From the NCBI GenBank assembly GCA_902461985.1, contig CABQAB010000133.1:1-5777 (forward strand): DNA of 5,777 nt. Direction: 5' to 3'. The notes beneath the pieces were generated by a model, which did no database searches, was not told the DNA's origin, and was given only the letters and a program-made list of their open reading frames with translations. This DNA comes from an uncultured Bacteroidales bacterium. Its GTDB lineage: Bacteria > Bacteroidota > Bacteroidia > Bacteroidales > UBA932. A program made the translations under genes and the position numbers. The stretch's first letter is position 1. The number at the start of each line of letters is the position of its first letter. Below, piece after piece: positions 1 through 5,777 of the stretch.

Positions 1-1314
1 CACATCTGTGCAGCATCCTATGAGTTTCCCGTCGTATGGCGCGGTAACTTTGACGTAGTTCTCGCTATAGCCGCTCATCAGACCGTTACGGCATCGGCTC
101 TCCCACAGTACGGACAAACTGTCACCTATGCAGTTTTCTACAAACTCCCGATGCAGTCTGCCGCACAGTTCTTCGAGTCTTGCGACCCTTTCCGTCTTTT
201 TGCTATCCTGTACCTGGTCCTTGCGTTCTGCCGCAGGTGTGCCCGGCCTTCGAGAGTAGGGGAATACATGGATAAACGCAGGCCTGACTACGTCCGAGAG
301 AAAATTATATGTCGTTTCAAAATCCTCTTCGCTTTCTCCGGGGAATCCGACTATTACGTCGATTCCGAAAAATACCTTGCGGGGTGCGAAAGCCTTCCGT
401 ATATATTCAATCTTGCGGGCGAAGGACTCAGTGTTGTAGCGGCGTCCCATTTCTGTGAGAACCTTGTCACAGCCGCTCTGCAGAGGAATATGGAAGTGAG
501 GAAGGAATTTTGTGCCTGATGCAATCCAGTCCACCATCTCATCAGTGAGCAGATTAGGCTCTATGGATGAAATCCGGTACCGCTCTATCCCGGGCACATC
601 GTTGAGGCTGCGTATGAGGTCAAAGAACTTCTCTCCGGTGCTTCTGCCGAAATCGCCGGTGTTCACTCCCGTAAGTACAATTTCCCGGCAGCCAGTCCCG
701 GCAATCGCGGCTGCTTTTTCCACAATCTTGGAAACAGGCTCGTTGCGGCTTTCTCCGCGGGCATAAGGAACCGTGCAATAGTTGCATTTGAAATCGCAGC
801 CGTCCTGGACTTTCAGAAATGAACGCGTGCGTTCTCCGGTGGAGTATGCTCCGAAAAAGCCGTCGGAAGCCTCACCGTCATGAACCTCGCCCCATCTCGG
901 ATACTCTTTGTGCGCATATCCCTCATCTGACGCTTTCCCGGCAGCCAGGGTCGTTACAATATGTTCCTCGACCGCCGGCGCGACCGCCGCTTTCTCCTTT
1001 GCCCCGAACACGGCCTCTACTCCTTCCAGGGCCTCTATTTCAGCCCTTTTCAGTTCAGCGTAACAGCCTGTGACGAAGATGGCGGCCTCCGGGGAATTGC
1101 GGTGCAGTTTGCGTATGATGTTCCTGCACTTTTTGTCCGAATGTTCAGTGACGGAGCAGGTGTTCACGATATAGATGTCAGCCCCGGCCGACCATGGCAC
1201 TACGGAAATCCTGCTTCCCATGACTCCGGAAAGCAGTTTTCTCTCGTAGGTCGAGGTCTCGGCATAATTCAGTTTGCATCCCAAAGTCAGGAATGCCATG
1301 CGAACCTCTTCCAT
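1..1314 (-). CDS. mtaB: tRNA (N6-L-threonylcarbamoyladenosine(37)-C2)-methylthiotransferase MtaB, C-terminus cut by window edge
   Basis: Cytosolic radical-SAM enzyme that adds a methylthio group to C2 of t6A37 in tRNAs reading ANN codons, giving ms2t6A. The 438 codons in the window are open. The N-terminal UPF0004 domain holds the three cluster cysteines C13 (TLGCKLNYAE), C53 (VNTCSVTE) and C84 (VTGCYAE). The radical-SAM domain has the CX3CX2C signature CDFKCNYC with C173, C177 and C180. Downstream are LTGVNTGDFG, the HFHIPLQSGCDKVL segment (around 270) and DVIVGFPGESEEDFE (around 318). A TRAM-like RNA-binding segment starts near 395. 'GCKLN' and 'NTCSVTE' fit MtaB rather than MiaB or RimO. 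Members are about 430-450 residues, so probably only a few to some 15 C-terminal residues are missing. The ATG at 1314 overlaps the folB stop. An internal ATG at 1299 (MAFLTLGCKLN), with AGAGG five bases upstream, is an equally plausible start. Family assignment is firm; the start is less so. Confidence 0.96.
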   Translation of the reverse strand, partial: MEEVRMAFLTLGCKLNYAETSTYERKLLSGVMGSRISVVPWSAGADIYIVNTCSVTEHSDKKCRNIIRKLHRNSPEAAIFVTGCYAELKRAEIEALEGVEAVFGAKEKAAVAPAVEEHIVTTLAAGKASDEGYAHKEYPRWGEVHDGEASDGFFGAYSTGERTRSFLKVQDGCDFKCNYCTVPYARGESRNEPVSKIVEKAAAIAGTGCREIVLTGVNTGDFGRSTGEKFFDLIRSLNDVPGIERYRISSIEPNLLTDEMVDWIASGTKFLPHFHIPLQSGCDKVLTEMGRRYNTESFARKIEYIRKAFAPRKVFFGIDVIVGFPGESEEDFETTYNFLSDVVRPAFIHVFPYSRRPGTPAAERKDQVQDSKKTERVARLEELCGRLHREFVENCIGDSLSVLWESRCRNGLMSGYSENYVKVTAPYDGKLIGCCTDV

Positions 1315-1331
1315 CAGCAGGCGCAGCCTCC
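1304..1331 (-). promoter_or_regulatory. Translation-coupling junction folB/mtaB with two candidate ribosome-binding sites
   Basis: The folB stop and the first mtaB ATG share a base (TGATG, 1316-1312), an arrangement that usually allows reinitiation by the terminating ribosome. A GGAGG lies at 1331-1327 inside the last folB codons, 12 bases before this ATG, which is somewhat far. A second purine run, AGAGG at 1309-1305, sits five bases before an internal ATG at 1299, a better spacing. The two starts differ by five residues and both precede the first cluster cysteine, so either gives a working enzyme. Confidence 0.5.
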
Positions 1332-1682
1332 GTCTACGGTGATTCTGGACCAGGCCGCCTTGCCTCCTGCAATCGGCGGATTCTGTTTGGACACCCTTAT
1401 AGAGAAATGCTCCAGGCGGGGGTACCTTTTCTCCACCGCAGCCACAATCCTTGCAGCCACTGTCTCAATCAGATTTGCCGGGCGTGTCATTTCCTTTGCC
1501 ACGACGGCATAGATCTCGGCCACGTCTACGGTTTCGTTCAAATCGTCTTTCCGGGCGGCTTTCTCTATGTCTATTTCGGACATGAAATCCACTGTGTAGA
1601 GGTTTCCTTTGGCTCTTTCTTCTTCCGTGCAGCCGTGATTCGCGCGGAATTCCATTCCTTCAAGTTCAAGCAGACTTGTCAT
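1314..1682 (-). CDS. folB: Dihydroneopterin aldolase (FolB), with Val at the usual active-site Tyr
   Basis: Converts 7,8-dihydroneopterin to 6-hydroxymethyl-7,8-dihydropterin and glycolaldehyde in tetrahydrofolate synthesis; a cytosolic oligomer in known members. The 122 residues match the usual single-domain length. Visible family features are LEGMEFRANHG (7-17), the acidic stretch EEE at 20-22 with E22 at the catalytic glutamate position, DDLNETV (46-52), the pterin-anchoring E73 in NLIETVAARI, and K99 in VSKQNPP, matching the catalytic lysine (K100 in S. aureus). The residue after TVD, normally tyrosine (Y54 in S. aureus, Y53 in E. coli), is V54 here. That is odd, since this tyrosine takes part in catalysis. 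The start is ATG at 1682, the first codon giving a normal N-terminus; the 30-base leader is AT-rich without a clear Shine-Dalgarno. The C-terminus ends GGCAC, and its codons supply the GGAGG upstream of mtaB. FolX-type epimerase is less likely, because the KxNPP motif is FolB-like. Confidence 0.93.
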   Translation of the reverse strand: MTSLLELEGMEFRANHGCTEEERAKGNLYTVDFMSEIDIEKAARKDDLNETVDVAEIYAVVAKEMTRPANLIETVAARIVAAVEKRYPRLEHFSIRVSKQNPPIAGGKAAWSRITVDGGCAC

Positions 1683-1700
1683 AATATATAATAAATTTAG

Positions 1701-1728
1701 GGGACGGTTACGTCAAAACCATTGTCCC
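1701..1728 (-). other. Imperfect hairpin spanning the methyltransferase stop codon, just upstream of folB
   Basis: On the transcribed strand, GGGAC pairs with GTCCC and GGTT with AACC, giving nine base pairs with a three-base bulge (AAT) on the 5' side and a loop of about eight bases that contains the TGA stop. It is followed by an AT-rich run (CTAAATTTATTATATATT) leading straight into the folB ATG. There is no proper U-tract, so it does not look like a classical intrinsic terminator. A role in attenuation, RNA stability or folB translation is possible but only inferred, and the pairing could be chance. Confidence 0.3.
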
Positions 1729-2435
1729 ATAATGAATACGCACGGGCGTTTCCCTATTCTGAAACCTCCCGCAATCTTTTTCCTCCATTCTCCCACGCTC
1801 AGCGTCAGTATGGTCTCGTCAGCGGTCGTTATGTCCGCCGCCACGCAGAGCAGAGTCCCGTTCCCGCAGATCCCGCAGATGTCCGAGAGCATGGCGTCGT
1901 TGCGGTAGGGAGTCTCGATGAAAATGTGGCTTTTCCCTGTGGCGGCCACATTCTTTTCCATATCTTTCAGACGTCCTCTCCTTTCGGCAGTCTTGGCTGG
2001 CAGATAGCCGCAGAATTCGAAAATCTGTCCGTTCAGCCCGGATGACATCAGCGCGAGCATCATCGAGGACGGTCCCACGCATGGGACGACCTTTATGCCC
2101 TTGCGATGGCACAGCCCCACTAATTTCGCGCCAGGGTCGGCAACTGCAGGCAGTCCGGCTTCTGAAATCATGGCCACGTCCCCGCGCCCGAAAAGTTCTG
2201 ACAAAGCCTCGACTTCCACGTCTGGAGTGTGCTCGTTCAGTTCGTGGAATTCGAGTTCGGAAATATGCCCTTTCAGCCCTGCCTGTGACAGATATCTCCT
2301 CGCAGTCCTCAATTCCTCGACCACAAAGATTCTTATATCCCTTACCCTTTCCAGCACCGGCCGGGGAATTACCAGCTCGGGTTCATATTCTCCCAACGGA
2401 GCAGGAATCAGATACAGCTTATGTTCCATAGTCAT
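1713..2435 (-). CDS. RsmI-like SAM-dependent methyltransferase (tetrapyrrole methylase fold), short Bacteroidetes-type paralogue
   Basis: A 240-residue protein of the tetrapyrrole methylase superfamily (PF00590), closest in motif pattern to RsmI, which 2'-O-methylates C1402 of 16S rRNA. Visible motifs: LYLIPAPLGE (7-16, like LYVVATPIGN of RsmI), VVEELRTARRYL (38-49, in place of AAEDTR), MISEAGLPAVADPG (89-102, the SAM-binding loop, like VSDAGTPxxxDPG), VVPCVGPSSMMLALMSSGL (116-134), FEFCGYLPAK (139-148), IFIETPYRND (171-180, like FYESPHR) and AADITT (199-204). It stops right after the methylase core at VFIMGQWF and lacks the C-terminal extension of typical RsmI (about 270-290 residues). Bacteroidetes commonly carry such a shorter copy, annotated only as SAM-dependent methyltransferase, so its substrate is uncertain and I give no symbol. 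Possible starts are GTG 2438, ATG 2435 and ATG 2429; I chose ATG 2435, though 2429 (MEHKLYLIPAP) is also plausible. It lies 42 bases after tamB and 30 before folB. Confidence 0.88.
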   Translation of the reverse strand: MTMEHKLYLIPAPLGEYEPELVIPRPVLERVRDIRIFVVEELRTARRYLSQAGLKGHISELEFHELNEHTPDVEVEALSELFGRGDVAMISEAGLPAVADPGAKLVGLCHRKGIKVVPCVGPSSMMLALMSSGLNGQIFEFCGYLPAKTAERRGRLKDMEKNVAATGKSHIFIETPYRNDAMLSDICGICGNGTLLCVAADITTADETILTLSVGEWRKKIAGGFRIGKRPCVFIMGQWF

Positions 2436-2477
2436 CACGTTTTACATTTCCATAGACATCTCATTTGCCCGGAATTG

Positions 2478-5400
2478 TCACTTTTTTATATTCCCGGAGA
2501 CATTCTTGTCTCCCTTGTTCTTCTTCGCCTTGCCTCCAGTATCGGCTCCGCTGTCCGTCTCACCGTCCGCGTCAATGGAGATTGTCCTCAAATCGGTCCT
2601 GTCCTTGTCGCTTATGCCGTTGAACTCCACCTGCCAGGCCATTCCTATGCCGTTCCTCTGTGAGTTGTCCAGATAGTTGGTGTACTGGTCTGCGGAATGT
2701 GAGAAAAGATTCATCCGGAGCGAACCCTTGCGGTTCAGCTTTATTTCTATGTCTATGTCGCCCACAATGTCAGTGTTGGAGCCTGAGGTCTTGTACTGGC
2801 GGTTGCCTATGTTGCCGTTCACGATGACCCTGTTGTTGAAAAGCTGGGTGGATACGGCTACGTCGAAGACATCGTTGCCTCTTGAGTTGGGCTGGTAGTT
2901 GAGACCGAGGTCAAGAGGTATGTTGAGTTTCTGGAGAATATTGTTCAGCTGTCCCGACATCACCTCGGACACGTTCGAATAGAGTATGGTGGAAGTGTTG
3001 AATATGCCCGACTGCTCGTCCGGAAGGAATGAGTTGGAGAGCAGGAGCGAAAGGAACTGCTTCTGGACTTTATCCTCTGTACTCAATGCGCTTTCGACCT
3101 TTGACTGTATCGTAGGGTCTATGTCGGGGATATTGATGGAGAAGGCTATCCTCGGGTTGCGTAGTTTGTCACTGATGTTGATTCCACATTCGACATTCCT
3201 GCGCGTGTTCACCGAAGTCGTGTCTGCGATGAGGGTGGAAAGCGAGGCCTTGGTCCTGTAGACGGCATCTATGTTCAGGTTGCTGTCCATGATGTCGCCG
3301 TTGAACTTGATCGAACTGCCTTCCTTGATTTCAAAGTCCCGGGATGCGATGCCCAAAGCCACGAACCTGTAGTTTCCGCTGAGGATGTCGTAGTCGCCGT
3401 TGATGTCGAAGCGGTCGTTGCTGCTGACAAGTTCAACCAGGCCGTTGCCTCTTGCCGAAAGCACGTTGCCGCTGGCTTTGTCGATTTCTATATATGCCGT
3501 GACTCCCGGAGTGGCGTTCACCCTGAGGTTGATGGTGAAGTCGGATGCTGAAGCCCCCGATATCTTGATGTTATGCATCATCTCCTCGTAAGGGTCTGTC
3601 TCCACCGGGATTTCGACCGTCTTGAAACGCAGGAAATCCGTGCCGCCGGCCGTGCTGGTGTCAGGTATCGGAATGTGCAGGTCTCCGGTTTTCTCCGTCG
3701 TGGCGTCGATATCCAATACCAAATTCGAAAACGGACCCTTGATCTGTGCCGAACCGCTGCCGTAGATGTGGCCGTAGAAATACGGGCTCTGTTTCTGGTT
3801 TACGTTCAGACACTCCAGATTGACTACGGTCGCACTGAGGTCGAGTTCGGGGTGCTTGAACCCTCCGAAAAGTATGCTGCCGTCCAGCTGGCCGTAACCG
3901 TTTTCCCTGTCCCTGACAGATATGCCCTTGAAGTGGGCTCCGGCCGAATCTATTTCCACAGGACCGTTCACGGTGTATGGTACATTGGTGAAAATCAGGC
4001 TGATCTGTCCGTTGTCGATGTTCATTCCCTCGGATGAGATTCTCAACCTGTCCAGCGGACCGGACGCACTGAGTCTGCCGCTGAGTTCACCTCCGATGTG
4101 ATTGAAGATTTCAGATACGAAAGGCCGTGCTATGGCGAGGTCGAAGCGGTTGAAGGCGGCCGTCGCTTCCAGAAGGGATGAAGAAGGGGTGTATGAAATA
4201 TGGCTGTCGATGGTGGTGATGCCCTTGCTGACGTTGCTTATCGTAGCCTCGAAGCGTTTGAAAGTCTTGTTCAGCCGGCCGTGTACATTGAATTCCCCGA
4301 GTCCGACCCCGCCGATGCTGGTGGAGTCGCAGACGAAACCGATGCTGACATCAGGAAGAGTGAAAGGCGAAATTATGCTTGCCGAACCTGTTGCAGCCCC
4401 TCCCAAGGCCATATTCCCCGGGAGAAGAGGATTGAGGATGTCTATTCCGAACCTTTCCATATTCAGCAGAAGCGTGTCCGTCTTTTCCTTGTCTATGCAT
4501 CCGTCAATGCTCAGTCTCTGGTCTGAGCAGCGCAGCCCGAAATTCTCGATGCAGAAATGTCCGTTTCCAAGTTTTATTGTGGATTCGTCAATGTCCCAAT
4601 AGGCGGAGTTGATGTTGAGTGCTGACGGAAGCAGCCTTATTTCGGCATTCAGGTCCCCTGCGCCGTCCCTGTCTGTCTTGCCTAAAGCATAGATCTCTCC
4701 GTTGTTGCCGTCGTCTTCGCCGAAAATGAACCCGAGGCCGAAACTGTTGTTTTCAGCATATACTTTTATCCGGGCGTTGTCCATGCTTACTGCATTTCCG
4801 AGTCTGACATCGCTGCTGCTGACTTGCCCTGACAGCCCTCCTCCGGCATTGTCGAATTCCGCTTCGATGTCTTTCAGATAGTTGTTCCGGAATGCTATAC
4901 GGGAGGATTTGAGCGATGCGGTAGCGTGCCCACGGGAGTCTATGCGGAGCAGGGCGTTGGACTTGTCGGCGATATATGTGCCCGGGGCGAGGAATGAAAG
5001 CAAATCTCTGGAATCATGGAAATCCAGGCTTATGTCGTAGCGGTTGCCGCTGTATTGCACCTCTCCAGCCTTTCTGTCGTCCGTGCCGTGCTTTTTATTG
5101 TCTTTTTCCGTTTTTGTGCCGTCGCGCTCCATGAGTGCCGGTAGCCCGCGGGCTATGGTGACGGCTTTGAAGTCTTCAATGAATTTAAGCGGAGATGCGC
5201 TGCCTGTAAAGCTGCCGTCGAGGAATGAGGAGCCTATCCGCACCCTGTATATGTTGTCTTTGGCTACGGATGCCAGTTCTATGTCTCCTATATCGTGCTG
5301 TCCCGTTTCATTCTCCAGTATGATGCCGTCTATGTCAATCTTTCCCAAAATGTCTTCTGCTTCGTTCTTGGCGAAATTGGCACTCGTCCTCAGTCTCAGT

Positions 5401-5777
5401 TTCGAGACAGGCCTCGGGTCGAGATTCAGGGCGTGGAGGTCTGCATGGCCTATATTCGCATAGAATTTCCACAGACTGTTCTGCTTCTTGTTCCTGTCGG
5501 TCACGATTGTGAATATTCCCTGGAAAAGGAAGTTGAGGTTGGGGTCGTTGCAGATGACCTTGCCGTCGAAAAAGTCCTCTGTGAGGTCTCCGGCAGCAGC
5601 TATGTTTCTGTAATTGTAGCCCAAAAGATTCATTCCGGCGATTTTCAGGGAGTCTATGTGGGCTGTCATGGAACTTTCCCCGTCCACCGGAATCACCAGT
5701 TCCAAAGAGCTGTCGAGAGTGCATCGCCCTAAGGCGTCTATTCCCGCAATTTTCCCGGCATCAAGATCTCTCGTGTG
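2478..5777 (-). CDS. tamB: TamB-family translocation/assembly protein (AsmA/TamB, DUF490), N-terminus outside window
   Basis: The reading frame is open from the window edge to TGA at 2480-2478, giving 1,099 residues of a larger protein. The TTG at 5705 is just an in-frame leucine codon; 24 further open codons precede it, so the true start lies beyond 5777. TamB proteins are anchored in the inner membrane and span the periplasm as a long lipid-binding beta-groove for outer-membrane protein assembly or phospholipid transport. In Bacteroidetes the partner is thought to be the BamA-like lipoprotein TamL, not seen here. The sequence is almost entirely alternating polar/hydrophobic beta-strand. The DUF490 C-terminal domain runs from about 665 (YFYGHIYGSGSAQIKGPFSN) to about 1053. 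It includes the LHIPIPD segment, GNGLVELVSSNDRFDINGDYDILSGNYRF, the LRNPRIAFSINIPDIDPTIQSKVESAL helix region and a final strand ending MAWQVEFN. Lineage-specific parts are a lysine-rich charged loop (218-239) and a 46-residue hydrophilic tail ending KKNKGDKNVSGNIKK. The signal anchor is not in view. It heads the visible operon. Confidence 0.92.
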   Translation of the reverse strand, partial: HTRDLDAGKIAGIDALGRCTLDSSLELVIPVDGESSMTAHIDSLKIAGMNLLGYNYRNIAAAGDLTEDFFDGKVICNDPNLNFLFQGIFTIVTDRNKKQNSLWKFYANIGHADLHALNLDPRPVSKLRLRTSANFAKNEAEDILGKIDIDGIILENETGQHDIGDIELASVAKDNIYRVRIGSSFLDGSFTGSASPLKFIEDFKAVTIARGLPALMERDGTKTEKDNKKHGTDDRKAGEVQYSGNRYDISLDFHDSRDLLSFLAPGTYIADKSNALLRIDSRGHATASLKSSRIAFRNNYLKDIEAEFDNAGGGLSGQVSSSDVRLGNAVSMDNARIKVYAENNSFGLGFIFGEDDGNNGEIYALGKTDRDGAGDLNAEIRLLPSALNINSAYWDIDESTIKLGNGHFCIENFGLRCSDQRLSIDGCIDKEKTDTLLLNMERFGIDILNPLLPGNMALGGAATGSASIISPFTLPDVSIGFVCDSTSIGGVGLGEFNVHGRLNKTFKRFEATISNVSKGITTIDSHISYTPSSSLLEATAAFNRFDLAIARPFVSEIFNHIGGELSGRLSASGPLDRLRISSEGMNIDNGQISLIFTNVPYTVNGPVEIDSAGAHFKGISVRDRENGYGQLDGSILFGGFKHPELDLSATVVNLECLNVNQKQSPYFYGHIYGSGSAQIKGPFSNLVLDIDATTEKTGDLHIPIPDTSTAGGTDFLRFKTVEIPVETDPYEEMMHNIKISGASASDFTINLRVNATPGVTAYIEIDKASGNVLSARGNGLVELVSSNDRFDINGDYDILSGNYRFVALGIASRDFEIKEGSSIKFNGDIMDSNLNIDAVYRTKASLSTLIADTTSVNTRRNVECGINISDKLRNPRIAFSINIPDIDPTIQSKVESALSTEDKVQKQFLSLLLSNSFLPDEQSGIFNTSTILYSNVSEVMSGQLNNILQKLNIPLDLGLNYQPNSRGNDVFDVAVSTQLFNNRVIVNGNIGNRQYKTSGSNTDIVGDIDIEIKLNRKGSLRMNLFSHSADQYTNYLDNSQRNGIGMAWQVEFNGISDKDRTDLRTISIDADGETDSGADTGGKAKKNKGDKNVSGNIKK

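Noticed and set aside
961..1512. Plus-strand open frame of 183 codons antisense to mtaB and folB
   Set aside because: It lies opposite two clearly recognised genes, has no family-like motifs, and is a by-product of GC-rich coding on the other strand.
1683..1717. Bacteroidetes-type promoter (TTTG then TAnnTTTG) before folB
   Set aside because: A TTTG and a TAAATTTA occur, but the spacing of about 14 bases is too short for the usual 19-21 and the last consensus G is missing. Operon read-through is simpler.
1713..2435. Naming the methyltransferase rsmI outright
   Set aside because: It is shorter than typical RsmI and diverges in the AAEDTR motif. Bacteroidetes often encode both this form and a full-length RsmI.
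2436..2477. Intrinsic terminator between tamB and the methyltransferase
   Set aside because: No strong stem followed by a T-run is visible on the transcribed strand in this 42-base gap.
2095..2676. Plus-strand open frame of 193 codons across the methyltransferase/tamB junction
   Set aside because: Antisense to two recognised genes, low-complexity Ser/Pro/Leu composition typical of shadow frames, and no plausible domain.
3573..4602. Plus-strand open frames within the tamB region (for example 3573-4037 and 4102-4602)
   Set aside because: Fully antisense to a continuous 1,099-codon TamB frame with convincing beta-strand and DUF490 features.
5703..5705. TTG at 5705 as the start of the large tamB frame
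   Set aside because: The frame stays open for 24 more codons to the window edge, and the protein there already has internal TamB character with no signal anchor, so the true start is upstream.

Overview
This 5,777-base window carries four genes, all on the minus strand and tightly packed, so transcription runs from high to low coordinates. The likely source is a member of the Bacteroidales with moderate to high GC. The reasons are the Bacteroidetes-style TamB protein, a short RsmI-like methylase rather than a full-length RsmI, and AT-rich translation starts with weak or no Shine-Dalgarno. This assignment is an inference, because no rRNA or other marker is present.

Layout in transcription order: (1) 5777-2478, a large TamB-family envelope protein (AsmA/TamB, DUF490 C-terminal domain). 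It enters the window already open, so its N-terminus lies outside. (2) 2435-1713, a compact tetrapyrrole-methylase-fold SAM-dependent methyltransferase related to RsmI. (3) 1682-1314, folB, dihydroneopterin aldolase of folate synthesis. (4) 1314-1, mtaB, the radical-SAM methylthiotransferase that turns t6A37 of tRNA into ms2t6A. It leaves the window shortly before its natural C-terminus. Gaps are 42 and 30 bases, and folB and mtaB overlap by one base (TGATG). The whole block therefore reads as one operon, with the promoter outside the window beyond position 5777.

The genes do not form a single pathway. An outer-membrane or envelope lipid-transport/assembly protein is followed by housekeeping enzymes of RNA modification and folate synthesis. 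Two of them (the methylase and MtaB) use SAM. There are no RNA genes, mobile elements, CRISPR arrays or convincing intrinsic terminators, and no gene-free stretch longer than 42 bases.

I see no clearly new system here. The points most worth a second look are a Tyr-to-Val change at the conserved active-site tyrosine of FolB, an imperfect hairpin spanning the methylase stop codon just before folB, the short RsmI-like methylase itself, and lineage-specific charged insertions in TamB.
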